From Pipra filicauda (taxonomy: Eukaryota; Chordata; Aves; Passeriformes; Pipridae): a stretch of DNA of 64,000 nt. The position numbers were made by a program, and so were the translations under genes. The notes below the pieces were generated by a model. It was not told where the DNA came from. It searched no databases and saw nothing but the letters and a program-made list of their open reading frames with translations. Positions 24,434-34,862 of this stretch are shown here, one piece after another. The DNA lies in the NCBI RefSeq assembly GCF_003945595.2, contig NW_024104400.1, positions 1,338,669 through 1,402,668 of the forward strand, given 5' to 3'. Position 1 is the first letter of the stretch. Every line of letters starts with the position of its first letter.

Positions 24434-24553
24434 GAAGCCCCCCCGGTGCCCGCGCGGCGCGGAAGGAGTTAACGCGGCGGGGCCGCCTCGCGCCCGGCCC
24501 CCGGTGCCGGCGGAGTGATTCACTTCCTGCCTCGCGCCCGCGCGGCGCCCCGG

Positions 24554-24740
24554 CCCCGCCCCCCTCCGCCTCGCCCCGCCCCCGCGCCGCTCCCATTGGG
24601 CGGCGCGGGCGGCGGCGCGGCGCCATTGGGCGCGGCGGGTGTCAGTCAGCGCGCGGCCGCCGCCGGCCCGCCGTGCCGCTGGATGTCAAAGCCCGGCGCG
24701 GCGGCGGCCGCTCAGTATAACTCGTGGGGCTGCGGCGGCC
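24554..24740 (+). promoter_or_regulatory. POU3F4 core promoter and short 5' UTR
   Basis: Two GC boxes (CCCCGCCCCCC 24554-24564; CCCCGCCCCC 24574-24583) are followed by two inverted CCAAT boxes, ATTGG at 24595-24599 and 24625-24629. The CCAAT boxes are exactly 30 bp apart and both sit in a CCATTGGGCG context. NF-Y usually acts 60-100 bp upstream of initiation, which would put the start near 24660-24710 and leave a very short leader. TATAA at 24716-24720 is too close to the ATG to be the TATA box. The start site is inferred. Confidence 0.55.
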
Positions 24741-25856
24741 ATGGCCACAGCCGCCTCCAACCCCTACGGCCTGCTGGGCGCCGGCGCGCTCGCCCACGCC
24801 GAGGGCGCGGGCATGCAGCAGGGCAGCCCGTTCCGCAGCCCGCAGAAGCTGCTGCAGAGCGAGTACCTGCAGGGCGTCCCGGGCAATGGGCACCCGCTGG
24901 GGCACCACTGGGTGACCAGCCTGAGCGACGGCGCGCCCTGGCCCGCGGCGCTGGCGGGCGGCCCGCTGGAGCAGCCCGACGTGAAGCCGGGCCGCGAGGA
25001 CCTGCAGCTGGGCGCCATCATCCACCACCGCTCGCCCCACGTCTCCCACCACTCGCCCCACGCCAACCACCCCAGCGCCTGGGGGGCCAGCCCGGCGCAC
25101 AGCGCCTCGCTCGCCGCCCCCCCCGCCGCCGCCGCCGCCGCCGCCGGGCAGCCCCTCGGCGTGTACTCGCAGGGCGGGTTCGCGGTGGGCGGGATGCTGG
25201 AGCACGGCGGGCTCACCCCGCCGCCCGCCGCCGCCGCCGGGCAGGGCTTGCACCCGGGGCTGCGCGGCGAGGGCGGCGGCGAGCACGGCGAGCTGGGCGG
25301 CCACCACTGCCAGGACCACTCGGACGAGGAGACGCCGACCTCGGACGAGCTGGAGCAGTTCGCCAAGCAGTTCAAGCAGCGCCGCATCAAGCTGGGCTTC
25401 ACCCAGGCCGACGTGGGGCTGGCGCTGGGGACCCTCTACGGCAACGTCTTCTCGCAGACCACCATCTGCCGCTTCGAGGCCCTGCAGCTCAGCTTCAAGA
25501 ACATGTGCAAGCTGAAGCCGCTGCTGAACAAGTGGCTGGAGGAGGCCGACTCCTCCACGGGCAGCCCCACGAGCATCGACAAGATCGCGGCGCAGGGGAG
25601 GAAGAGGAAGAAGCGGACCTCCATCGAGGTGAGTGTCAAGGGCGTGCTGGAGACGCACTTCCTCAAGTGCCCCAAGCCGGCCGCCCAGGAGATCTCGTCG
25701 CTGGCGGACAGCCTGCAGCTGGAGAAGGAGGTGGTGCGGGTCTGGTTCTGCAACCGGCGGCAGAAGGAGAAGCGCATGACCCCTCCGGGGGAGCAGCCGC
25801 AGCACGACGTGTATGCCCACGGCGTGAAAACGGACACGGGCTGCCACGACCTCTGA
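24741..25856 (+). CDS. POU3F4: POU domain, class 3, transcription factor 4 (BRN4)
   Basis: Intronless 371-residue nuclear transcription factor; class III POU proteins bind octamer-type DNA. In mammals POU3F4 acts in neural tube, forebrain, pancreas and otic mesenchyme. The start is the ATG in GCGGCGGCCATGG, a strong Kozak context, giving the family N-terminus [12 protein letters not shown]-specific domain is about residues 196-270, with recognition-helix Q239, T240 and R244. A linker follows, with basic RKRKKR (287-292, nuclear signal). The POU homeodomain is about 288-347, with W335-F336-C337-N338 (homeodomain positions 48-51). The segment [33 protein letters not shown] and the end KTDTGCHDL are POU3F4-specific and exclude POU3F1, F2 and F3. 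The human protein is 361 residues; the extra length comes mainly from an alanine tract (A129-A135). Third codon positions are almost all G or C. The protein looks intact; the N-terminal half has drifted to Gly/Ala. Confidence 0.98.
   Translation: MATAASNPYGLLGAGALAHAEGAGMQQGSPFRSPQKLLQSEYLQGVPGNGHPLGHHWVTSLSDGAPWPAALAGGPLEQPDVKPGREDLQLGAIIHHRSPHVSHHSPHANHPSAWGASPAHSASLAAPPAAAAAAAGQPLGVYSQGGFAVGGMLEHGGLTPPPAAAAGQGLHPGLRGEGGGEHGELGGHHCQDHSDEETPTSDELEQFAKQFKQRRIKLGFTQADVGLALGTLYGNVFSQTTICRFEALQLSFKNMCKLKPLLNKWLEEADSSTGSPTSIDKIAAQGRKRKKRTSIEVSVKGVLETHFLKCPKPAAQEISSLADSLQLEKEVVRVWFCNRRQKEKRMTPPGEQPQHDVYAHGVKTDTGCHDL
25125..25145 (+). repeat. (GCC)7 trinucleotide repeat encoding polyalanine
   Basis: Seven pure GCC codons encode A129-A135, preceded by two CCC proline codons. 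Human POU3F4, as I recall it, has a Ser/Asn/Pro-containing segment here and no alanine run, so the tract is a lineage-specific expansion in the poorly conserved transactivation region. Pure codons suggest slippage and possible length polymorphism. Confidence 0.9.
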
Positions 25857-26040
25857 CCGCGGTCCGGCCGCGGGACTGCCCTCGGGGCTTTAACTTATGC
25901 TTTCGGGAGTCGCGGCGCGGGGTCCCCGCCCGCCGCCGCCTCGGCAATATTTTTATTCCTCTCTCCGACCTTCCCGCTGGTCACACACGGTGTTTACTCG
26001 CAGACAAGGTTTGTTTTTCGGGCTCCGCTTGGACGAAGGA

Positions 26041-26215
26041 GAAAAAAAAAAAAGCGAAAAAAAAAAAACCCGACCACACGACAAAACAAAAACCCAAACG
26101 GGAAAGGAAAAATAGAGAAGAAAAAAAAAAAAAAAAAAGGAAAACCCACGGGAAAAAAAAAAGAACATTAAAAAGAAAAACAAAACAAAAACAAACACAA
26201 AACGAAAAACCCGAC
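26041..26215 (+). repeat. A-rich low-complexity tract in 3' UTR
   Basis: About 175 bp composed largely of A runs (12, 12, 18 and 10 long) broken by single G or C and by ACAAAAC-type units. It starts only ~185 bp after the stop codon. It keeps the overlapping alternate frame open as a Lys-rich tail, which has no protein meaning. Confidence 0.85.
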
Positions 26216-27249
26216 AGAAAAGGAAAGACAGATGTGTGCCTATGAATAACCTTCCAGCGCCTTGGTTATATCAGCTGTATTTCAGGTGAATCTGTTTTAC
26301 AATAGACTAGTTTTGCATTTTTAAAGACTTATATAGCGTTTTTAAATGTCTGAGGTGTTTTACTACAAACTGTACACAATATTTGTGACCTAATTTGTAC
26401 CGAATCGAGCAGTCAAAAGCGTTTCTCCCTTGCCCACGCCACCGGCAATGTCACCCAGCGGGGACGGGGCAGGGCGGCCGCGGCCCTTCCTCGTCCCCCC
26501 CCCGAGGACACGGGGGTCCCTCCGCACCCGCGGAGCCCCCGCACCGATGTGAAGAACAGGCTTATTTGTTGCAGCTTTTTTCTTCCTTTTTCAAGAACTT
26601 CCCAACACCGTAAAACGGTCGGGTCACAATCCTGACCTCCCCCTCCCACTCTTCTCCCAAGGAAAAAAATATTATATATATATATATAAAAAAAAAATTA
26701 TTTCTAAGAGATTTACCCGAAATTAAGCATCACAACCAAACCCGTGGCATTTGCCAGTCTTTTTTCTTTCCGAAGATGAGTTGGGCTTTTTGATCAGCGC
26801 CAGACTGAGAGGTCTGTAGTAAAACACCTTTATCCTTCTGCGCTTTGGCTTCGGAAATTGGTTTCTCTGTATTTTGTTTCGATAGTGAAGAGGAATGAGG
26901 TGTCTCATGAATTTCGGGGAGCCGGGGGGGGGAGGGAGGGAACGGGACAGAAAACACCCGCATTTGGTTCACGCTGAGCTTCTTTCCGTGTCACAGGGAG
27001 ATGCTGGATTTGTGGAAAAGCTTTTAGGGGTGGGGGGGGGTGGGGGGAGGAAATATAATCAGCGACAAAACGAACAGGGAGAAAAAAAAACCAAAACAAC
27101 AAAACAAAGAAAAAGTCAGTAAAATGCTAAACGCAGAACCCTTTTTTGGGCACAGGGAGGTGCAGAGCTGTAACCGCCCCCTCTCCTCGCCCCTTCTTGG
27201 ACACAAGGACGGGGGTGCAGCGCCCACGCACCGACCCACGGGGGGGATT

Positions 27250-27264
27250 GGGTGGGTGGGTGGG
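27250..27264 (+). promoter_or_regulatory. Perfect single-nucleotide-loop G-quadruplex motif in 3' UTR
   Basis: GGGTGGGTGGGTGGG on the sense strand, with a further G6 run at 27241-27246. Four G3 runs joined by one-base T loops form one of the most stable known parallel quadruplex types. In RNA it would lie about 1.4 kb after the stop codon. Confidence 0.8.
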
Positions 27265-27699
27265 TGCTCCCGCACCCCCCGGGGCCGCCGGGCAGGGCCG
27301 GGCTCCCCCAGCACCCGGGACCCCCCGCACCCGGGACCCCGCACAGCCCCGCTCTCTCCCCCGCCCTCCAGATGATTTTTTCCTTTCCACATTTATATTT
27401 TTCAAGTATTTTTCAGTAAGCGCTAAAAAAAAAAAAAAAAAAAAAAATTAAGGAAAAAAAAGAAAAAAAAAAGAGAAAAAAATAACTCGACACTGAGGAC
27501 CTGCCTATTTCTGCCAACTTTATAACTGTCCAGTTTTGTATATTAAACGTTTTTTGGGAGTTAGTGATTTAAAGAAAGATCACTTAGTTTCTTCATTTAG
27601 TAACTGCTGTATAATACACGCTATTTTCATTCAAGGTTGCTTTTTTCAACTATTTTATCCAAAATTGCCTAGTGCAGTTGCCCACAATTATTTATTTTC

Positions 27700-27705
27700 A
27701 ATAAA
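27700..27705 (+). terminator. Proximal poly(A) signal AATAAA
   Basis: Canonical AATAAA after an A/T-rich 3' UTR stretch, 1.85 kb beyond the stop codon. Cleavage would fall near 27715-27730, at an A12 tract followed by C8. No clear GU-rich downstream element follows at once, so it may be the weaker of two signals. A variant ATTAAA lies at 27542-27547. Confidence 0.5.
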
Positions 27706-27926
27706 TTCCGCAGTATGTTAAAAAAAAAAAACCCCCCCCGCGCGATCCCACAAAAACGTTCGGCGACCACACAAAACCACTCCCGGCCAGTGCAGATAAA
27801 AATCATAATGAAACACACGAGTGGCTGTAACGTTTGGTTGTCGACCAGTTTTAGTCAAGGGGTTTATATTGACGCAATATTTTATTGTTGTAAAAGGAGA
27901 AAAAAAAATTAAAAAAAAAAAGTTTA

Positions 27927-27993
27927 AATAAACATTTTTACGAAAGAAAAACAAAATAAGACGGAAAGCTCCGGGTGCGTGGTTTGTGCGGTG
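27927..27993 (+). terminator. Distal poly(A) signal with GU-rich downstream element
   Basis: AATAAA at 27927-27932 is followed 40-60 bp later by GGTGCGTGGTTTGTGCGGTG (about 27974-27993), a good GU-rich downstream element. This is the best-formed 3' processing site after POU3F4 and predicts an mRNA end near 27945-27960. Confidence 0.6.
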
Positions 27994-28680
27994 GCCGAGC
28001 CGCGGTGCGGGGGGTGCGGGGGCTCCTCGGAGGGGGCTCCGCATCCCCGGGCAGGGCCGGTGCCCTCGGGGCAGGGGGTCCGCGGGGGCTCATCCCGGTG
28101 GTGCCGGTTACACCTGCCGCGGGAAAGGCGGTTTTTTGGGGGTCGAAAAGGCGCTTTCGGGGATGGAAAAGGCGCTCTTGGGGTGGAGAAAGGCCCCTTC
28201 GGGATGGAAAAGGCGCTTTTGGGGGCGGCAAAAGGTCTTCGCGGCTTTTTCGGGGGTGGCGGGGCCGGGCGGCGTGTGAACATAACCAGGGAGCCGTGTG
28301 TGTGTGCGCGGGTTCTGTCGGCGTTCGTGCATCTCGGTGCTGTGTAGCGGCAGCGGCGCTGCCCCCGCCTCGCCCCCCGCAGCATCTCCCCCTCCACCCG
28401 CGGCTGGTCCCCCCCGGCATCCCCGCGGCCCTGGGGACCCGCCCGGGGGTCCCGTCCCCACCCCCCCCACCCCCCGAGCCGGGGCACGGAGGAAGTTTCT
28501 TTTGTTCCACGCTCGCCGGGCCGCGGGGGCTCCTCCGGCCGCCCCCCGCTCCCCCCGGGCGGGCGGCGGAACAATAACACTCCATCACGGCTAACGGGGT
28601 GAGACGGGGCGGCCCCGGCCCCGCCGCCCGCCGGCTGCTGGGGGAGGCAGGCGGGCAGCACGACTTCAAGGGATCGGCAG
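27960..28680. other. CpG-rich block 3' of POU3F4
   Basis: Very GC- and CpG-rich, with open frames of 100-270 codons in several frames on both strands. These are composition artefacts: Pro/Arg/Gly-rich and without domains. It could be the 3' shoulder of the Polycomb CpG domain or a promoter of an unrecognised transcript; the sequence alone does not decide. Confidence 0.45.
28121..28250. repeat. ~21-bp minisatellite, 5-6 degenerate units
   Basis: Units of the form GAAAAGGCGCTTTCGGGGATG recur from about 28145, 28166, 28187 and 28207, with degenerate units on both sides. They lie inside the 3' CpG-rich block. Confidence 0.85.
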
Positions 28681-28689
28681 CGAAACGGC

Positions 28690-31600
28690 CTTTTATTTCT
28701 TTCTGTTCGCCTCTCTGAGGCCGAACCTCGGAGAAAACAATACCCAGCCCTTCTGCCAACAGTTTAGGGGGAGAAAATTACCTTTAGGAATCCTGAGGAG
28801 CGACCCGAGCAGGGAGAGAGCTCTTGTCTTCAATAGCCAGCGAGCGGACAGGCGCCTTCCCAACAACCCGGCCATCCTGTACCTGGGAGCGAGAGGGATT
28901 TGGGATGTAAACAGCGGGCGAGGCTTTGTTTCTTAACCGTAAAACTGATTTATTTCATTTGTAAGTCTTGGCGAGCTGCAGCACCGCAGCTTTGGGGACA
29001 ACTGCCCCTGTGCTGGGCAGCAAAGCCCCCACAGAGGGACCACAACCTCCAGCTCTCTCCGAAAGGATTACAGCAGCAGGAGAAGGAAATATAACCCCCA
29101 AAAGCACGTTTTTCAGTCAACTGCAGGAACAGGATAAATGCACACCGGGGACCAAACCAGGAGTAAACGGCCGCGGTTTGGAAACAACCCCAACTAAGGA
29201 CACGGATGAAAAGCTTCAGGTTAAAACATGCCCTGCGTGGTCACTCTGGCTCTGAGCACACAGGGTCCTGAGAGGCAAAGCTCTTGAAGGCAGCCTTGGT
29301 TTGGAGGAGGGACAGAAGGCGTTTCACTGAAATTAGCCTGTTTTAGAGCCCTTTGGCTGCTCTGTAAATACAACCACAGCGAGGGCTGGGCTATGTCTTA
29401 TTTTAAAACAAATTAGGTTAAGAGACAAAAGAGATGCAATGAAAGACGAAATCAAGTAAGTTTATAAACAGGAGCACTTCAAAGGCCGCTGGAAAGCTGG
29501 GGAAAATAGGGAAGGAGAATTTTGTTTAAAGAAAAGAAAATCTCTGCTTGTTATTGCCCGTCGATTTCAGTGTTCTGCGAGCAAAAGGAAACTCTTTTGT
29601 GCCACCTAATGTTAAGTACAGATCACTGTTGTCTTCTTGGCTGCCCATCTTCCATGGTGTGCGTGGGGAGGCCTCGGGGTGCTGAGCCCATCGAGGTGGA
29701 GCTCAGCATCCCAAAGTCCCACCAAACCAAGGGCAGGGAGAGAAACTTCAGCTTCGCAGTGGCGGAGCAGGTTACCTTCTGAATTTAGGAATTTTTCAAC
29801 AAAAGAACTCAAGAGGGGGTGGAAAGAAGCACGGGGTAGAATCATAAGAATGAGAGACTCCAAATTTGGTCTTTGTTATAATAGGGTAACTCCAGGAGGA
29901 GCATATTCAAGGTTTATATAAGCTGCCCACCACCAAGGATCCATCTCAGCAGCCTCTGGGCTTGCAGCAGCTTCTCCCTCTGCTCTCCTCAAGGACCTGA
30001 GTGGCCTGGCCTTTGCACAGCCATGCCTCCCAGCTGGAGGAATTTTGGTGTGTATTTAGCAGCCATTCACACTAATTTAGTAGAGAAATACCTCACACAA
30101 TCCTTTAAAGAAAGGATTGAAACAAGCATTTTGCTGATAACAATAAATTACGTCGGTTTTGTGATTTTAGTGGAGAGCACTAAACATCTTAAGCAGTTTT
30201 TGAGGCTGAATCTTCTCTGCTTTTCATATTATACAAAAAGAAGAGAACCAGAGGCTTTCTTTGGGTTTAAATTTCAAATATTTGTAAGCTGTGTTCTCCT
30301 CCTCTCTAAAGAAGGCCAGGACATAGGAGGGGGTTCTTTTCAAAGCAAAAATTACTAAAAGGAAGCAGAGATGCCATTTCACTTTCTATTGGTCATTACA
30401 GATCATTCGGAATATGGACCAATATACCAACATTTGACCAAGATGTTTTTAAAATCCCTCAAAATTTGGTACTTTGAGTTTTTCTTTCAGTGTTTTTAAG
30501 TAGCAATTCCCTAGGTTCAGGCAGAGCAGACTAGAGCAACCTGGTCCTCTTGGGCCATGTACCAAAATCCCCACTGGCTTTAGGGCAGATCCACATGTGG
30601 ATGGAGGCACATTGAAAACCTAAGTCCTTCCTCCAAGAGCATGTGGGGCTGGGGGTGGATGCTCTTCAGTCAAGGATCTGATCCCAAAACCCAGACAAAA
30701 TTCATTGTTTTACTCACCAGAGCAGCTTCCTTGGAATCCAGTGAGTTCTCCATGCAGATGGAATTATTCATTTGTCTTTGCACAGTCGAATTCCAAGATT
30801 CCAGCCTAGAAAAAAAAAAAAATATATATATACACAATATTTCAGGCAGGTGATCAGTCCTGCTGATCCCCTAAAAGCCCCAGACATCAGGGCCTACAAT
30901 TGTACTCACTTTCCCCTTTTCCTAGAGTCCTGTAACCAATAGACTGGAAAGGCTCCACAGCAATTACATATTTAGGATATGTGATAGCTGCAGTTAAGAT
31001 CTTTACGACTGATTGCAGGATAAAATTTACTTCAAATGTGCAAGAGCCCATTTTTAAACCTCAGTCTTTCAGCTGCTTTCCATTAGAGATATTCCAAAGA
31101 ATCAAAAGCAATTAGAGTGTACAAAGTCTAAATGGTAAATAATTTCCAAATCAAAACCTTTATTAAAGCAATAAGCATCTATTTTTGTTAACACTGTAAG
31201 AGATGGAAATGGCCAAAGTAAATAACTTTTGGTTTAATGTCATGGAAAGAAAGCCAGACTTCTCTACTGAAGAACAGTAGAGGGAATCTTGCTCCAGATG
31301 GATTTTGGGTGGAAGTTTTAAGATTTGGAAAAGCAGGGTAAGAAAGAGGATTTAAAATTCCCATTTTACACGGTGGGGATTCAGTGGGGCCGTGTTTTAC
31401 ACCCGCCTGGGAAGGGATCTGTAGGTGGATCCGTGGCTGGTGATTCCCAGCGAGCACCACGGCAGCTTGTAAATATTTGTAGAATCACGTCCTTAATTAG
31501 AGTTGTAAAACAGTATTAAATCTTGGAACGGGAGAGAAAGAGGAGAGCGAGGAAGAGCTGTCACTGGTGAGAGCCTGTCAACAAGAAGTTAAAAAACCAA

Positions 31601-34600
31601 TGGTAAATCTCATTTCTGCAGGCTCTGGGTTTGCAGAGCCATCGACCGCCGGGTCCGGGCTCGGCAGCTCCTGATCGATGTTCTGCTGGCACAGAGGAGG
31701 TGGGGGCTGCAAAAACACTTCTAAAAATGTGGATATCTCAAGCAGTGACTCTGAAAAGCTGGGCAGCAGCTCTCCTCACCCCTGGTACTATTACAACACC
31801 CAAAATGCTGCTCCATTATTCCGCCGCTGGATTTTATTTTATTTTTTTAAATGATGCCAGTCCTTGAGTTCTGCGCCTCGAGTACAAATAATATTTACCC
31901 AGTGCAGAAGCGCCATTTCTGAACTGAAGTTGTTTTCCTTTTTGGCCGAAGCATGAAGTTTTGTTTTGCGTGTTTATCTTCAGACTTTGGGAAGGAAAAA
32001 ATAAAATCAACCCAAATCAGCCCCACAGATCTTACTCACCCAAAAATGGTTGTGGGGAGGACACGATGGGGTCTGAGCTCCCCTGCCATGTCGGCTGGAG
32101 GGCAACTGGAGTAACACGAGCTGCTCCCCATCCAGGGCTTGTACTTCTGTCTAGATTATGGGATTAGTCTCTGTTACATCCATCTACAGTTGGGAACTTG
32201 TGATCCAGTTAAAGCAGCTTGAAAGGCGCCCAGCAGGTGCTGGGGGTCCGACTCCGCGGCACAAATTCGGCGAGTTACGGGGGGAAAGCAGGGCTGGCCT
32301 CGTGCCGGGCTGCCCAAGGCTCCTTAAGGGTGGGGGAGAAAGGGGTAAAAAGGAAAATCCTGCCAGAAAACACTTGCAGACAAGGAAAACCAGCCAAAAC
32401 CTGTTTCCCCCCCTCCTCTAAATCCTGAAAATGAATTGCTGATGCATAAATACAAATGTTGTCAGACGTGATTTGGTGATTCTTTGCTGCCTCACACACA
32501 GGGGATCTCTTCCACCTAAGAAATGCTAATTCAGCCCTGGAATTCTGAGTTTGCAGAAACTGTCCTGTAAATGTCATGGGGGATTACCAAATCTACAGGA
32601 AGATTATAGCTCTGCATACATTCAGACTATTGATTTAGAACTTTATTACCTTTGATAGAGATTCTTCACAAAGGAAATAATTCAGCAGGGGGAATTCTGT
32701 CCGTGTGAAGCTTTTGCAGGGTCGAATCCTTCTGTGCAGCCCTGCTTTCAATAGAGTAGGAAAACCTCTGTAGATGATGCTAAACAAACACAACGAGCAC
32801 AGGTATGACACAGCACCCTGTAAACACAAACTCCTGCCCTACTCAGCCCAAACTTCTCCTAACTGGAGCAGAAAGAGGATGCAACACATTCCCGTTTATA
32901 CAGCCACGATAAGTTTTTAATGGAAAACAACATAGTATGGCTTTTACTATTGTGAGTTCTTCACAGTGTAGTAAAGCTGTAGTAGAGCCTAAGAAAATCT
33001 GCCTTTGTAACAAGATCTCTGCAGAAGTGAATACATGGTAATGTGGCTGGCAGTGGTTTGCTCAGAAAAATATGCATAGTAGGATATTTATAACAGGATT
33101 AGATTTCAAGTACAAAGCTGCAAGTTCAAAGATTTTGGAGGATGGTACATGAGAAAATGATAAACTGTGATTTTTTTTGAGCCTACAGTTCTCTCTGAAC
33201 CTTTGTGGTTCAGCATCACTTGGGCTGTCTCAGCTGGACCTGAGAATACCGTGGTCCCCGTTGTGTCCCAGCCATCCCAGGATGGGATTCAGATGAGCAC
33301 AACAGTCACTGAGTGAGGTCCTGGGCTCCCCTCCCTGTGAGCTGTTCTGTCCTTCCTCTGACTCCATGGGGTTGGAGTCACAGCCTGAACATCTCACATC
33401 CATGTTGGCTCTCGACAGTCTGTGCAGCTTTTCCTTCCTGGGAACAAGCCCTGCTGAATCTCTCTGAACACCATTCCTGGGACAAAAATAGTGCCTGGAG
33501 CAATTCAAACCCAGTTCTGTGAATGAGAGCACCTGTTACAGCACCTCCATCCTAAATCCAGGTTAAAACCCAAAGTCTGCCTTGGTTTATGCCCATTTAC
33601 TCTGCTGCACACCCATTTCAGATGATCTCCAAGTGTCAAACTCACCGTGAACATTCCCTTCTCTGTAACATCCTTCATCCTTGCCTATAAAATACTTTTT
33701 GCTGCTTTATACAATATAAAGCACACCAATGAAATAATACCAAGCAAGTATTTTACTAGAAGATTTTTGAGGGTTTTTTCCTAATCTCCTAAAGAAAACA
33801 CATCCACAATTCGTCCTGAGTTGCTACTACCCCTTGTGTCTTGTGGTTTCCACCCCTATTACAACTGTCTTCACAAGGGATTTATGCCAGGCCATTTCTT
33901 CCTCTCGCCCCAACCCTAAGCCACAAAACTGTGCTATCAGATTGTAATGCCTCATATATTCTAAGGGAGATAATAATAAACTGTGCTGCTCTGACCTTTT
34001 TGGGATTTGTGCTGTTGGATCCGCTCTCCGTGTCCATCCCTCGTGCTCTCAGCAGGAGCCTGTGGGGACACAGTGTGGTGGGGGCCACTCCAGCTACAGC
34101 ATTTTGAAAAGGTTAAAGTCGATGTTTATGAGTCTATTAAATGTTTATGGGCTTTCACAGGCTACACCAGGCATTAAAATTATGATATCTCATTCTCATA
34201 ACAAACACTGTAACGAGAGCAGGGAACGGCAAAGCACGAGCCTGGGCTGAAGGCAGAGCTTGGAATGAGGGGGCAAAACCTGCACAGTGTTAATTCACTC
34301 CTTCAAAACAGTCCAAGAGGAAGAGATGATGTCATGAACCTAAACCATGACATGCAGCAGATCACCCAACCAGGAGGTACGAGTGACCCATCCCAGCCAG
34401 CCTCCCATCTCCAACACCAACCCGCTGCAGGGGGAACCAGCAAACCCAAACAGAGACCAGACATCTCCATCAGAGTTTTTAAGCTAAAATGCAATAAGGT
34501 AAAGTGTTTTGGAGATTTCTAGCACAGAGTTGTGCTGCTGGGGACACCATTCCTATTCCCAAGGTGTTTAAGGCTGCCCAGGCCACCACAAGCTCTTTGC

Positions 34601-34862
34601 TTGTTTTTTTACGTGTAACAGTGGGGTTTATGGGCCAATTAAACACTGTATATATTTTATTTTCTTTTTATATCTTTTGAATACATCACATCTTAATTTC
34701 ACTGTGTGCCATCAGATGCCCATGGTACATTAATGAGTGCTCATGAGCATAGACAGTTTACACCTTCTCCAGCCAGACTTCAAACACATCCCTCAGATCT
34801 GGTTGGATTACTAATCCCCTACATAAATCCAATCCTGTCAACACATGGGATTGTGTTCAATG
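28690..34862. other. Downstream intergenic, no gene seen
   Basis: Unique, mostly A/T-rich sequence with no CR1. It has an A13 plus (TA)n run at about 30810-30831 and a perfect small inverted repeat GCTTTATA-caa-TATAAAGC at about 33703-33721. Open frames are short and without recognised domains. A T8 run lies near 33171. Any regulatory elements here were not evident. Confidence 0.45.

Larger units (their letters stand above)
23040..25950. promoter_or_regulatory. CpG island covering POU3F4 promoter and exon
   Basis: GC and CpG density are very high from about 23040 to 23420 and again from 23740 through the coding exon to about 25950, broken only by the A/T-rich block at 23500-23740. CpG islands spanning the whole gene body are usual for class III POU genes and other Polycomb targets. 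Confidence 0.85.
24683..26245 (+). other. Overlapping out-of-frame upstream ORF (doubtful)
   Basis: An ATG at 24683, 58 nt before the POU3F4 start and in another frame, opens about 520 codons that run through the whole POU3F4 coding exon and 387 bp of 3' UTR. Its context is weak (T at -3, T at +4). The predicted product is Arg/Ala/Gly-rich, then Lys-rich, with no known domain. High GC depletes stop codons and is the likely explanation. It matters only if transcription starts upstream of 24683, when it could lower POU3F4 translation. Confidence 0.2.
25857..27950 (+). other. POU3F4 3' UTR (inferred)
   Basis: A GC-rich start (25857-25950) gives way to A-rich low-complexity sequence. Next comes an A/T-rich, probably conserved stretch (26230-26400), a CpG-rich patch (26410-26550), a (TA)8 run at 26673-26687, G-rich tracts (26925-27050; 27241-27264), an A23 tract at 27425-27447, and a second A/T-rich stretch (27500-27720) ending in AATAAA. 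No other gene starts here. Extent is inferred from the poly(A) signals and the lack of splice need. Confidence 0.6.

Noticed and set aside
24716..24720. TATAA as the POU3F4 TATA box
   Set aside because: It ends 20 bp before the start codon, so initiation 25-30 bp downstream would fall inside the coding sequence.
24639..24740. In-frame N-terminal extension of POU3F4
   Set aside because: The frame is open, but its first codon is GTG, not ATG. The ATG at 24741 has a strong context and gives the conserved family N-terminus.
24642..25847. 401-codon minus-strand frame across POU3F4
   Set aside because: Shadow of a GC-rich coding exon; Leu/Arg/Gly-rich with no domain. Stop codons are rare in this composition.
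27960..28759. 200-273 codon frames on both strands in the 3' CpG-rich block
   Set aside because: Pro/Arg/Gly-rich composition, open in several frames at once, partly repeat-driven.
32719..32729. GGGTCGAATCC, similar to a tRNA B box
   Set aside because: No A box at the right distance upstream and no cloverleaf can be drawn.
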